A DNA stretch of 52,941 bases from an uncultured Caulobacterales bacterium. GTDB taxonomy: Bacteria > Pseudomonadota > Alphaproteobacteria > Caulobacterales > Maricaulaceae. Below the pieces are notes generated by a model. That model saw nothing but the letters and a program-made list of their open reading frames with translations, had not been told where the DNA came from and did no database searches. The position numbers were made by a program, and so were the translations under genes. Positions 42,328 to 50,806 of the stretch are shown in pieces. The DNA is taken from NCBI GenBank assembly GCA_937929915.1, contig CALFUN010000032.1, positions 1-52,941 of the forward strand, read 5' to 3'. Every line of letters begins with the position of its first letter. Positions within the stretch are counted from its first letter, which is position 1.

Positions 42328-42750
42328 ATGTCACAGAGCTATATTTGGTTGCATGAAGATAGTTTGAGCTTGGATCATCCTGTATTTAGTCATGCAAGCG
42401 AGCCATCTTGTGCCGTGTTCATATGGGATGACGCTTATTTTGAACGTCAAAATTATAGTTTAAAACGTCTCACATTTATCTATGAATGCTTGATTGGCTT
42501 ACAAGAGCGGGTTGCGGTTTATCAAGGCGATACGGAAACCTTATTGCGCAATATCTGTGTGGACGGAAAACTCTATGTGGCTGATACACCTAATCCAATA
42601 TTTTTAGAAATAATAGGCAAAATTGCCCAAAATAATGTTGTCGAAATTGTAAAAGATAAGCCCTTTATCAATGCGCCAGATGATGTAGATATGACACGAT
42701 TTTTTCGGTTTTGGAACCGATCTCGAAAATCAGCTTTTGGGTTCGAATAG
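42328..42750 (+). CDS. Photolyase N-terminal (antenna) domain-like protein (split gene, part 2)
   Basis: 140 aa with GAGG before the ATG. It reads as the Rossmann-like N-terminal domain of photolyases: YIWLHEDSLSLDHPVF (compare W-R-DLR--DNPAL of the family), AVFIWDDAYFERQNYSLKRLTFIYECLIGLQ, VAVYQGDTETLL, and a P-containing strand near residue 90. The usual domain is ~130 residues, so this is one complete domain with no FAD part. It follows the FAD-domain gene by 12 nt. The most likely product complex is a two-chain photolyase; binding of an antenna chromophore is untested. Confidence 0.75.
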   Translation: MSQSYIWLHEDSLSLDHPVFSHASEPSCAVFIWDDAYFERQNYSLKRLTFIYECLIGLQERVAVYQGDTETLLRNICVDGKLYVADTPNPIFLEIIGKIAQNNVVEIVKDKPFINAPDDVDMTRFFRFWNRSRKSAFGFE

Positions 42751-42785
42751 ACCCTTTAAATATAATCATGTAAAAGATACTCCAT

Positions 42786-43772
42786 ATGTCCTCACGCCCG
42801 AAAATAGCAATAATTGGCGCAGGGATGTCAGGATTATCAGCTGCGCATGTTTTGGCGCCGCATTATGATGTGAGAGTATTGGATAAATCTCGCGGGATAG
42901 GCGGACGCATGTCGACGCGATATGCGGGCCTTTATGAATTTGATCATGGCGCGCAATATTTTACGGTTAAGGGGGCTGAGTTTCGCAAAGTCATTGAAGA
43001 GGCGATAGCAGCCAATGCTGCCGCGCCTTGGACGGGCCGTGCCTTATATTTGAAATCTGGTGATTATGTTCAAGATATAGGCGGCAAAAGATATGTTGGC
43101 ACGCCGCGTATGAATAGCCTGCCAAAATTTCTCGCCCAAAATTTAAATATTACATTGGGCGGCCGCGTTTCGGCTATACAGCTTATGGATCATCAATGGA
43201 CATTAGGCTTTGAAACAGGGGAAACTCAATCTGGTTTTGATGCCGTGATTTGCACAGCGCCGCCCGCGCAAGCCGAACATATATTACCCGCGAGTTTTTC
43301 CGATATGCAAAGCGTGAAATCTGCAAAACTGCAAGCGTGTTTTGCGCTCATGATAGCTTTGCCAGAGGCGCAAGATTTTGGCTGGGACAGCTTAAGGCTT
43401 GACGAGGGGCCGATTGCTTGGATGGCGGTGAATAGCGCCAAGCCTAATCGTAACGCAGATGTTTCATGTCTTGTCATTCATGCGCAGGCGATGTGGTCAG
43501 AGCAGCACCAAGAGGTTGATCGTGATTGGGTTCAATCGCAGCTTATCGAAGCGGCACGCCAGATTTGCCAAATTGATTTGCACGGGGCCGCCCATATTGC
43601 TTTGCACCGCTGGTTATATGCCTCCGTAGAAAGCGGCCCCGCGAAAGACTGTCTTTTTGACCCAAAGCTAAAGCTTGCGGCGTGCGGTGATTGGTGCCTT
43701 GGCGGACGTGTTGAAGGGGCGTGGCGTAGCGGACAGGCGGCGGGCGCAAAGATACTTAGCGCCTTAACTTAA
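42786..43772 (+). CDS. FAD/NAD(P)-dependent oxidoreductase, renalase/amine-oxidase-like
   Basis: 328 aa. The dinucleotide site is at the N terminus: IAIIGAGMSGLSAAHVLA (residues 6-23), then VRVLDKSRGIGGRMSTRY and a FDHGAQYFTVK motif typical of the renalase-like branch of flavin amine oxidases. The C terminus has the second FAD contact, AACGDWCLGGRVEGAWRSGQAAG. The substrate is unknown; relatives include NAD(P)H-oxidising flavoproteins. It is 35 bp behind the split photolyase and probably in the same operon. Photolyase and flavoprotein together suggest a light/oxidative-stress response. Confidence 0.88.
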   Translation: MSSRPKIAIIGAGMSGLSAAHVLAPHYDVRVLDKSRGIGGRMSTRYAGLYEFDHGAQYFTVKGAEFRKVIEEAIAANAAAPWTGRALYLKSGDYVQDIGGKRYVGTPRMNSLPKFLAQNLNITLGGRVSAIQLMDHQWTLGFETGETQSGFDAVICTAPPAQAEHILPASFSDMQSVKSAKLQACFALMIALPEAQDFGWDSLRLDEGPIAWMAVNSAKPNRNADVSCLVIHAQAMWSEQHQEVDRDWVQSQLIEAARQICQIDLHGAAHIALHRWLYASVESGPAKDCLFDPKLKLAACGDWCLGGRVEGAWRSGQAAGAKILSALT

Positions 43773-43832
43773 TCTGTTTACCTCTGATGAACTTTTGGTG
43801 AAACGCTTATATACACGCTTGCCATTTTTAAA

Positions 43833-44354
43833 ATGAAACGTCAAAACTCCGCTATGGATAATCAATCTGACATCACAACGGCCTCGAAAAAAACAATATA
43901 TAAGGAGGTCATGACGCAATTAGCGGCCATTATTCAAGATGAAAAAAATGTTACAGCACGGCTCGTAACGACGATTTGTTTACTGCATCATGCGTTTGAT
44001 TATTATTACTGGACAGGGTTTTACTTGGTCGATCCTGACACGCCAGATGAGCTTGTCATTGGCCCCTATCAAGGTACGCTGGGCTGCTTACGTATTCCGT
44101 TTGGAGAGGGGCGCGTTAAAGGTGTATGCGGTGCTGCGGCCGCCTCTGGGCAAACGGTGATTGTCGAAGATGTTCACGCATTTCCAGGTCATATTAGTTG
44201 TGATAGCCGGTCCCAGTCTGAAATTGTTGTCCCTGTTTTTTCGCCAGATGGCTCACTTTTTGCTGTGCTTGATGTTGATTCGACAGACATAGGGAGTTTT
44301 TGCGACGTGGATCAAGCCAATCTTGAGCTTATCATGAGCCGCATGGTTGTTTAA
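43833..44354 (+). CDS. msrC: Free methionine-(R)-sulfoxide reductase (GAF domain)
   Basis: 173 aa (start at 43833 or Met8). A single GAF domain of the fRMsr family: YYWTGFYLVDPDTPDELVIGPYQGTLGCLRIPF, GVCGAAAASGQTVIVEDVHAFPGHISCDSRSQSEIVVPVF, LFAVLDVDS. The three catalytic/resolving cysteines of the family are present (Cys85, Cys99, Cys123). It reduces free Met-R-sulfoxide with thioredoxin. GAGAGGGG-like spacing of the loop before Cys99 is four residues longer than in E. coli (GEGRVKGVCG). A strong internal AAGGAGG precedes Met27, but that start would cut the first helix. It ends tail-to-tail with the next gene, the stops overlapping in TTAA. Confidence 0.92.
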   Translation: MKRQNSAMDNQSDITTASKKTIYKEVMTQLAAIIQDEKNVTARLVTTICLLHHAFDYYYWTGFYLVDPDTPDELVIGPYQGTLGCLRIPFGEGRVKGVCGAAAASGQTVIVEDVHAFPGHISCDSRSQSEIVVPVFSPDGSLFAVLDVDSTDIGSFCDVDQANLELIMSRMVV

Positions 44355-44986
44355 ATTTTATCGGTAATATCATCCTTGCCAACATCTTTGGCATGAAGCA
44401 GCTTATGTTTTTGAGATGGATGCAATATGGTTTTTATCATCAAATTATAGGCCGCTTCGACGCTACTGGCTGATAATAAAACATCTTGTAACGAGTTCGG
44501 CGCAAAACCTGCGGTAATAATGTGTGTCAAACATTGCAATAATCCATCCCAATACTGTGTATCAGATAAGAAAATAATTGGCTTATTGTGCAAATTCAGT
44601 CTTTGCCACGATAAGACTTCAATGGCTTCTTCGAGTGTACCAATGCCGCCAGGTAGCACGATAAAAGCATCGGATTCGCTATACATACGGCTCTTGCGCG
44701 TGTGCATGTCAGCTACGATTTCATGTGTGACATCTGTGAATGTCTTTTCAATATCGGATAGAAATTCAGGCATTATGCCAAGGACAGGCGCGCCGTTTTC
44801 ATGAGCTGCGCGTGCGAGCGCGCCCATAAGGCCTAACCCGCCGCCGCCATAAACAAGCCTGTCGCCATGATTTGCAATCGCTTTGCCGAGAGTTTTAGCG
44901 AGTTGAACATGGCGTGGGTTCTGCCCGCTCGATGATCCGCAAAACACACAGATAGAATATGATAGGTCTTTTGAAATATTCGCCAT
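44351..44986 (-). CDS. LOG family protein (cytokinin riboside-phosphate hydrolase type)
   Basis: 211 aa. Rossmann-like TIGR00730/LOG protein: ICVFCGSSSGQNPRHVQLAKTLGKAIA at the N terminus, GGGGLGLMGALARAA, and the nucleotide-binding PGGIGTLEEAIEVLSW (the PGGxGTxxE motif). Bacterial members hydrolyse nucleoside monophosphates to ribose-5-phosphate plus base. The physiological role outside plants and plant pathogens is unclear. The C terminus is ~25 residues longer than the core. It is convergent with msrC, overlapping by 4 nt. Confidence 0.92.
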   Translation of the reverse strand: MANISKDLSYSICVFCGSSSGQNPRHVQLAKTLGKAIANHGDRLVYGGGGLGLMGALARAAHENGAPVLGIMPEFLSDIEKTFTDVTHEIVADMHTRKSRMYSESDAFIVLPGGIGTLEEAIEVLSWQRLNLHNKPIIFLSDTQYWDGLLQCLTHIITAGFAPNSLQDVLLSASSVEAAYNLMIKTILHPSQKHKLLHAKDVGKDDITDKI

Positions 44987-45101
44987 AAGCGCGTTCCTAG
45001 TAATATGTCCCGCATTTCTTAGTTGATTTGTTAGACTGACCGCTTACCTTAGCCAAGCTTTATATCAAAAGCCGATCGAAGTGACAAAATGGGCCGTCAT
45101 T

Positions 45102-46079
45102 ATGAAATATCGTTATATTGGGATGACATTAGGGGGGCTTTTGATTGCCTTTATTATGTTTTTCATTGTCCAAATTTCAGGCTTAACCCGTAATGGGCAA
45201 ATTCCGGGAGTTGGCGGAGATGATATATCAGTTGTAAGCCCAGCGTCCAATCCAGATAAAATTGGTATGCAGCCAGCATCGTTTGAAAATGTGTCAGAGT
45301 TTTCGACAGAGACAAGCCGAAAGATGCGTATATCAGGTATGGCAGATCCCGGCAGCGTGGTTGTTTTGCTCAATCGCGGGGAACGTTTGCGGCAAATTAA
45401 AACTGACGCGGAAGGGAATTGGGGGGTCACGCTCGATATTGATGGTCAGGCTATGGCAATCGAAGCGCTTATGTTTACGGGACAAGATGAGGTCAGTATT
45501 CGCAGTGATGAGACGATATTTCGTCTGCCCGTACCCGCAGGGCCAAATGTCGCGAGCGCAAATTATACCGCGCCAGCTTTGGTTATGATATGTGCCTCTG
45601 GCGGGCCAAGCCGTATTATCCAATCGCCATTTGGACAATCGCCAACAACAGGCCCGTTAACATTAGGCGCGATAGATTATGATGATGCTGGCGGCGTCAT
45701 TTTTTCTGGTTCGACCTCTGCTGAAGGGCGGGTTAGGATTTATCTGGGTGAACAAGCTATTGGCGAGACACCTGTGCAAGCCGATGGACGCTGGAACTTT
45801 ACGGCAGGTAAAATGCTACCCCTTGGGGAATATGATGTTTGGGCAGAGCTTTTACGCCTAAATGCACCGCGGGTGCGCATTGGTGTGGTCTTTGAGCGTT
45901 TACCGCCTTTACCGCAAACAGACGGTGATGATGGATCTTTATCTGTCAGTTTTGAGCCGTTGCGCTGGCAAATTCGGCGTAGTCTCATCGGCGGTGGTTC
46001 GCAAAGCACCGTGGTCTTTGCACAGCAAGGCCAAATCGAAACCATAAAGCTGCCAGAAAGCGAGAGCGCTAGGCCGTAA
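45102..46079 (+). CDS. Membrane-anchored Ig-like protein lacking the usual LysM tail
   Basis: 325 aa from ATG 45102 (a GTG at 45081 is possible). One N-terminal membrane helix (MTLGGLLIAFIMFFIVQISGL) anchors a periplasmic part with two bacterial Ig-like repeats: MRISGMADPGSVVVLLNRGERLRQIKTDAEGNWGVTL and VIFSGSTSAEGRVRIYLGEQAIGETPVQADGRWNFT. In Alphaproteobacteria this architecture normally continues into a LysM peptidoglycan-binding domain after a (R)SLIGGGSQSTVVFAQQG-like strand; here the protein stops there. The family is envelope-associated; function unknown. It ends 33 bp from the convergent RND permease. Confidence 0.7.
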   Translation: MKYRYIGMTLGGLLIAFIMFFIVQISGLTRNGQIPGVGGDDISVVSPASNPDKIGMQPASFENVSEFSTETSRKMRISGMADPGSVVVLLNRGERLRQIKTDAEGNWGVTLDIDGQAMAIEALMFTGQDEVSIRSDETIFRLPVPAGPNVASANYTAPALVMICASGGPSRIIQSPFGQSPTTGPLTLGAIDYDDAGGVIFSGSTSAEGRVRIYLGEQAIGETPVQADGRWNFTAGKMLPLGEYDVWAELLRLNAPRVRIGVVFERLPPLPQTDGDDGSLSVSFEPLRWQIRRSLIGGGSQSTVVFAQQGQIETIKLPESESARP

Positions 46080-46112
46080 TGGTTCTCTGTTGTTATGAAG
46101 CCAGTCTAAAGC

Positions 46113-49100
46113 CTATTCAGCAGGAGAACCAGCCGAGCTATGCGGTGGTTTTGTAGGCGGCTTTAACCGCTGCCATAGCCCTAAAATACGGCCTTTCATG
46201 ACCGCGGGCGCAGCCAGTAAAACGGGTGTGACAATCAAAGTCAAAATGGTTGCAAAGCCTAACCCACTGGCGACAACAAAGGAAATGGGTGCCCAGATTT
46301 CAGAGGTGCTAGAGCCTTTCGTCGAAAAACTACCTGTGAAAATATTGGCTTGCCACCCTAAAATAAGCGGCATTAGACCGACAATCGTTGTAAGCGTGGT
46401 GAGGAAAACAGGCCGTAATCTTTGCGCCGCGGTTCGAATGGCTGCATCCACAGCGCCGTAGCCATTTTCCAGTAAGCGCTGATACGTATCAATTAGAACA
46501 ATATTGTTATTTACGACAATTCCCGCCAAAGCGATCACGCCTGTAATGGTCAGGATCACGCTAAGATAAGGATAAAAGGCGAGTCCTAAAACTACGCCAA
46601 AGACAGACATAATCACGGCAGATAATGTCAAAAATACATGGTAGAAACTATTAAATTGTAACAGTAAAATCACGCTCATCATAAATAAAATCGCAAGACA
46701 CGCGCCTATAGCGAACCGAACCGCTTCGCTATTTTCTTCCTGTTGACCCAAGAATTTCACCTTCGTTGTTGACGGTAAATTCGCCTCATTTTCAAGCCAG
46801 TCATTCATCTTATCAATTTGAATATTTGTTGCAAAATCTGGATGCGTATTGGCCTGCACAACATAATAGGGCAACAGATCACGGCGCTCGATTTTATCTT
46901 GGCGCGGTTTGGCAATACGGGTGATAACAGATGATAAAGGCAGGGCTCCAGATGGGGTTTGAATACGCAGACTATCGAGCTGCGTGACATCGCGGGCATC
47001 AGAGGGATAACGTATGCGAATATCGACTTCTTCATCAGCATCAAGCGGACGATATTGCCCCACCAAAGTGCCTTCCGTGACAAATTGAATGACAGAGCCG
47101 ATGCGGCCAATATCCAGACCCAGCCGCCCAGCTTCAGCGCGGTCAACTACAATTTCCCAATCAAGGCCCGGCAAAGGCAGGGTGTCTTCGACATCAATAA
47201 TACCGTCAATGCTTTCCAGTTTTGCACGAACCTTTTGCGTGATAAAGGCCAGCTCTTGGCGATCTTCGGAGGATATTTGTATGCCAATATCTTTGCCAAT
47301 GGGCGGGCCTTGGCTTTCGGCTGTGACTTCTGTGATAATGCCCGGGATGCCTATCACAGCGGCTTCAATATCGCGTTGAATATCGAGAACATTACGGCGC
47401 TCGGCAAAGGGGAGAAGCTCTGTGTAAACGCGCACAACTGTATCGGATGGGACATTATTTGGCCCGCCTAAGGAGGCCCCGCCTGCGCCATTACCGGCTG
47501 CGCCGTCGCCGACCACTGTGTAAACTGATTCAATACCTGTAATATTGGCGATACGGTTTTCAATATCTGTACCGATTTTTATGATTTGTTGCGGCGTTGT
47601 ATTTCCGCGCGCGCGTGCGAGAATATATAATCTATCACTTGGCGTTTGCGTGAAAAACTCAACAGGCTTTGGCGGCGGGCCTTCCATACGGGCACTGAAA
47701 GTTATGAGAATAACTAATCCTATTATGGCCGTTGCGGCCATGACCAATTCAGGGAAGCGCACAATGACACTGATGAATTTTGCATATAGTCCCGTAAAAC
47801 CTGTGAGCTTGAGCGGATCGCCCTCCGCTGCGGATAAGAGCGCGGCATTGGAGTTGATTTTCCTTTTCGGCGTAAAGCCAATTTTCGCGCCAAGTGTTGG
47901 CAAAAATATCAGAGCCATAAGTGTTGAGGCCGATAATACATAAATCATCGTGCGCGGGAAATAGGCCATAAATTTACCCGTGATGGACTCCCAAAATAGT
48001 AAGGGAATAAAAGCTGCGAGTGTTGTCGCGGTAGATGACATAATGGGCCAGAACATGCGCTCACCTGCCAGTTTAAAAGCTTCAAGGCGCTCTAAACCTT
48101 CATCCATTTTACGATCAGCATATTCAACAATGACAATGGCGCTATCGACCAAAACCCCGACCGAGAGGATAAGGCCAAATAGGATCATCATATTAATTGT
48201 TTCGCCCTGCACAAAGAACAGAAAGAAGGCAATTAAGAAACTGGCAGGTATTGCCCATCCAACAAAAAGTGCAGAGCGCCAACCCAGCGCGGCAATGCAG
48301 ACAATAAAGACAAGGACAACAGCATTGACGATAGAGGAGAAAAGCTCGCTCATCATATCTCGGATATAAGTGGAGCGCGATTGGCTAAATGTTACATTAA
48401 TTGTAGAGGGCCAGTCATCTCTATTAGATATATCTGTCACGAGGTCTTGCACTAAGGTATTGGTTTCAATGATATTTTCACCTTGGCGTTTGCTAACTTC
48501 CAATGAAACAGATGGGCGGCCATTAAAACGCGCAAAACTGGCAACATCGCGGTAACCTTTACGGATTTGAGCGATATCACCCAGTTTCACAATGCTCCCA
48601 TTAGCGCTGCGGCGCACAACAAGGTCTGATAAATCGGCAGGGTTTTCAATCAGGCCTGGAAGCTTAACATTAAACTTCCCGCTTTGTGTTTGCAAAGCGC
48701 CCGCAGGGATGAGGCTATTATTACGGCTAATGGCTGCGGCAATTTCGTCAAAGGTAATGCCAAGGCTTTCGACTTGAGCGGGGTTTAAAACCGCTTCAAG
48801 AATATCTTCACGTTCGCCCGAAATATTGGCTTCGAGAACTTGCGGCAAGCTTTCTATGCGGCGTTTGAGATCTTTGGCCCGTTTTTGTAATTCACGGTCA
48901 GGGGCGTTTCCCCAAAGATTAACTGTGATAATGGGCAGAGTTGAGGTGCTAACCTCTTCAACAATCGGCTCTTCAGCATCCTCGGGAAACTCGGCGCGGG
49001 CGCGGTCAACTTTTTCTAAAACATCCGAAATCGCCTTGTCTTGGTCAAATGAAGCTTCAAATTCCATGGAAACATAGGCGATATTCGTTGCGCCAATGCC

Positions 49101-49400
49101 GTTTAATTCTTTTAACCCGTCAATACTTTTTAGCTCGGTCTCTAAGGGCCGCACAAGCAACCTTTCGGCATCTTCAGGCGATATACCTGGCAAAACAACT
49201 TGCACATTGATAAAAGGGACGGGAATGTCTGGCTCGGCATCCAAGGGCAAGCGTGACATAGCGAAAAACCCGCCAATCACAGCAAACATCATGATCCCAA
49301 GCGTCATACGCCAATTATGTATAGAGAAGCCAACAATGGCTGGCAGACCTTTTGCATTAGGCGATATTTTGGACTGTGTGGTTTTCGCTTTAAGGCTCAT
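46113..49400 (-). CDS. RND efflux permease (AcrB/HAE type)
   Basis: 1095 aa, with twelve membrane helices in two halves separated by two large periplasmic loops. The start AMSRLPLDAEPDIPVPFINVQVVLPGISPEDAERLLVRPLETEL is characteristic, as is LTITGVIALAGIVVNNNIVLIDTYQRLLENG in the second half and a C-terminal LRPVFLTTLTTIVGLMPLILG. In helix 4 the segment GVLVDSAIVIVEYADR carries Asp-Ser where AcrB has the Asp-Asp proton-relay pair. It exports small molecules with its adaptor (8 nt upstream, same strand). No outer-membrane channel gene or regulator is adjacent. It may be a lipid or cell-envelope exporter rather than a drug pump. Confidence 0.94.
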   Translation of the reverse strand: MSLKAKTTQSKISPNAKGLPAIVGFSIHNWRMTLGIMMFAVIGGFFAMSRLPLDAEPDIPVPFINVQVVLPGISPEDAERLLVRPLETELKSIDGLKELNGIGATNIAYVSMEFEASFDQDKAISDVLEKVDRARAEFPEDAEEPIVEEVSTSTLPIITVNLWGNAPDRELQKRAKDLKRRIESLPQVLEANISGEREDILEAVLNPAQVESLGITFDEIAAAISRNNSLIPAGALQTQSGKFNVKLPGLIENPADLSDLVVRRSANGSIVKLGDIAQIRKGYRDVASFARFNGRPSVSLEVSKRQGENIIETNTLVQDLVTDISNRDDWPSTINVTFSQSRSTYIRDMMSELFSSIVNAVVLVFIVCIAALGWRSALFVGWAIPASFLIAFFLFFVQGETINMMILFGLILSVGVLVDSAIVIVEYADRKMDEGLERLEAFKLAGERMFWPIMSSTATTLAAFIPLLFWESITGKFMAYFPRTMIYVLSASTLMALIFLPTLGAKIGFTPKRKINSNAALLSAAEGDPLKLTGFTGLYAKFISVIVRFPELVMAATAIIGLVILITFSARMEGPPPKPVEFFTQTPSDRLYILARARGNTTPQQIIKIGTDIENRIANITGIESVYTVVGDGAAGNGAGGASLGGPNNVPSDTVVRVYTELLPFAERRNVLDIQRDIEAAVIGIPGIITEVTAESQGPPIGKDIGIQISSEDRQELAFITQKVRAKLESIDGIIDVEDTLPLPGLDWEIVVDRAEAGRLGLDIGRIGSVIQFVTEGTLVGQYRPLDADEEVDIRIRYPSDARDVTQLDSLRIQTPSGALPLSSVITRIAKPRQDKIERRDLLPYYVVQANTHPDFATNIQIDKMNDWLENEANLPSTTKVKFLGQQEENSEAVRFAIGACLAILFMMSVILLLQFNSFYHVFLTLSAVIMSVFGVVLGLAFYPYLSVILTITGVIALAGIVVNNNIVLIDTYQRLLENGYGAVDAAIRTAAQRLRPVFLTTLTTIVGLMPLILGWQANIFTGSFSTKGSSTSEIWAPISFVVASGLGFATILTLIVTPVLLAAPAVMKGRILGLWQRLKPPTKPPHSSAGSPAE

Positions 49401-49408
49401 GGCAAAGC

Positions 49409-50527
49409 TTACTGCCTTGCTGCGTTGCGAGATGCTGGCTCGCTATTATAGCTACTGTTTGGGATGACTTCCATGCCTTCAGACACAAAATTCTGACCTT
49501 CAATGATAACTCGCGCCACAGGGGGTAGTCCTGTGACCCATGCGCCATTGTCATCTTCGTCAATCGTATTAACAGCCGCAAAGCGTACACGGTTTTTATC
49601 ATCCAAATACCGCACCCCGACTGTCCCATTATCATCAAGAGCAAGAATGTTTGACGGAATTTGATGCGCCATAGCTTCGCCAGCTTTTAAGCGCACTGTA
49701 GCTGTTACACCTGCTTTAAGAGCAAAGTCATCATTTGGCACATGCATAACGGTGCGAAATGTACGCGTAGCCGGGTCAGCTTTCGCTTCGATAAAGGCGA
49801 CTGTAGCTGTTACATTTTGGCCGGTTGCTAAGGCCACATCGGCTGAGCTGCCTTTGGTGATGGCGCTGACTTGGTCTTCGGTGAGCTGCACAACAATATG
49901 CAAGGGTGAGAGATCGACAAGTAACCCGCAAGCTTGGCCCGGCGCAAGATAATCACCTATTTGTGCCTGTTGACGTTCCCATATGCCCTGAAAGGGTGCG
50001 CGCATAACGACATTATCTAATTCGATTTGGGCTTGTTTGATCGTTGCTTTTGCCCCGTCCATTTGCGCTTCAAATGCGGTGACGCGAGAGGCGGATTGAT
50101 AGCCTTTATCGGCCAGAACCCGCGCCGCGTTTAAATCTGTTTCAATGGAGCGTTTATTGGCGATGGCTTGATCTAATATAGCTTGGCGCGCGCCGACATC
50201 TTGGCGGCACAAAGTTGTGCCTGCGCCAATGATACGGCCTTCCGCTATGGGGGTGGCGGCGATAAGTCCGGCTGTCTCGGCTTTGACATCTACTTCGCGC
50301 GAAGCTTCGCTTTGACCGTAAAGTTCTAAGACATTATCGTGAACGCGCGCGGATATGGCGCGCACTTGCACCGTTGGCTTTTGAGAATTCGCTTCGATAG
50401 CTGCGCGTGTTTGCGCCTGAGTTTGCCCAATAACGGTATTGTCTTTGCCGATATTATTCACAGCAAACCATAAACCAATTAAGATAAAAAGGGCGGCAGC
50501 GATGATATATGAGCGGTTTATTTTCAT
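49409..50527 (-). CDS. RND efflux periplasmic adaptor (membrane fusion protein)
   Basis: 372 aa. One N-terminal membrane helix (SYIIAAALFILIGLWFAV), then the biotinyl-lipoyl-like half VDVKAETAGLIAATPIAEGRIIGAGTTLCRQD, a helical hairpin (about 115-190: ARQAILDQAIANKRSIETDLNAAR ... DGAKATIKQAQIELDNV), MRAPFQGIWERQQAQIGDYLAPGQ closing the lipoyl domain, and a beta-barrel with LKAGVTATVRLKAGE. This is a HlyD/AcrA-type adaptor. The permease gene begins 8 nt after its stop. The operon starts here; 279 bp with no supported gene separate it from the divergent carboxylase gene and must hold both promoters. Confidence 0.93.
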   Translation of the reverse strand: MKINRSYIIAAALFILIGLWFAVNNIGKDNTVIGQTQAQTRAAIEANSQKPTVQVRAISARVHDNVLELYGQSEASREVDVKAETAGLIAATPIAEGRIIGAGTTLCRQDVGARQAILDQAIANKRSIETDLNAARVLADKGYQSASRVTAFEAQMDGAKATIKQAQIELDNVVMRAPFQGIWERQQAQIGDYLAPGQACGLLVDLSPLHIVVQLTEDQVSAITKGSSADVALATGQNVTATVAFIEAKADPATRTFRTVMHVPNDDFALKAGVTATVRLKAGEAMAHQIPSNILALDDNGTVGVRYLDDKNRVRFAAVNTIDEDDNGAWVTGLPPVARVIIEGQNFVSEGMEVIPNSSYNSEPASRNAARQ

Positions 50528-50806
50528 AGCTATTTACGTATTCGTTACAGCAAGTTTACGGCGAGTATGCGCCAGCGTCAATTTGGGTGTCTCTTGACCT
50601 AAAGCCCATAAAAACTCAAGCGTTAAAGCTGCAAGGCTGCGGTGCAGGAATGTATATGCAGTGCTTGCTATATAGGCGATATTTGCCCCAATCCTGTGAA
50701 TTTATTCGTAAATTAGGCTTGATATACCCCAAAGCAAAGCTAGTGTGCGACATTACGAAACAGATTGGCTACGAATTCTGGGTTGGCCGTTTTGGCGGAG
50801 GCTGTC

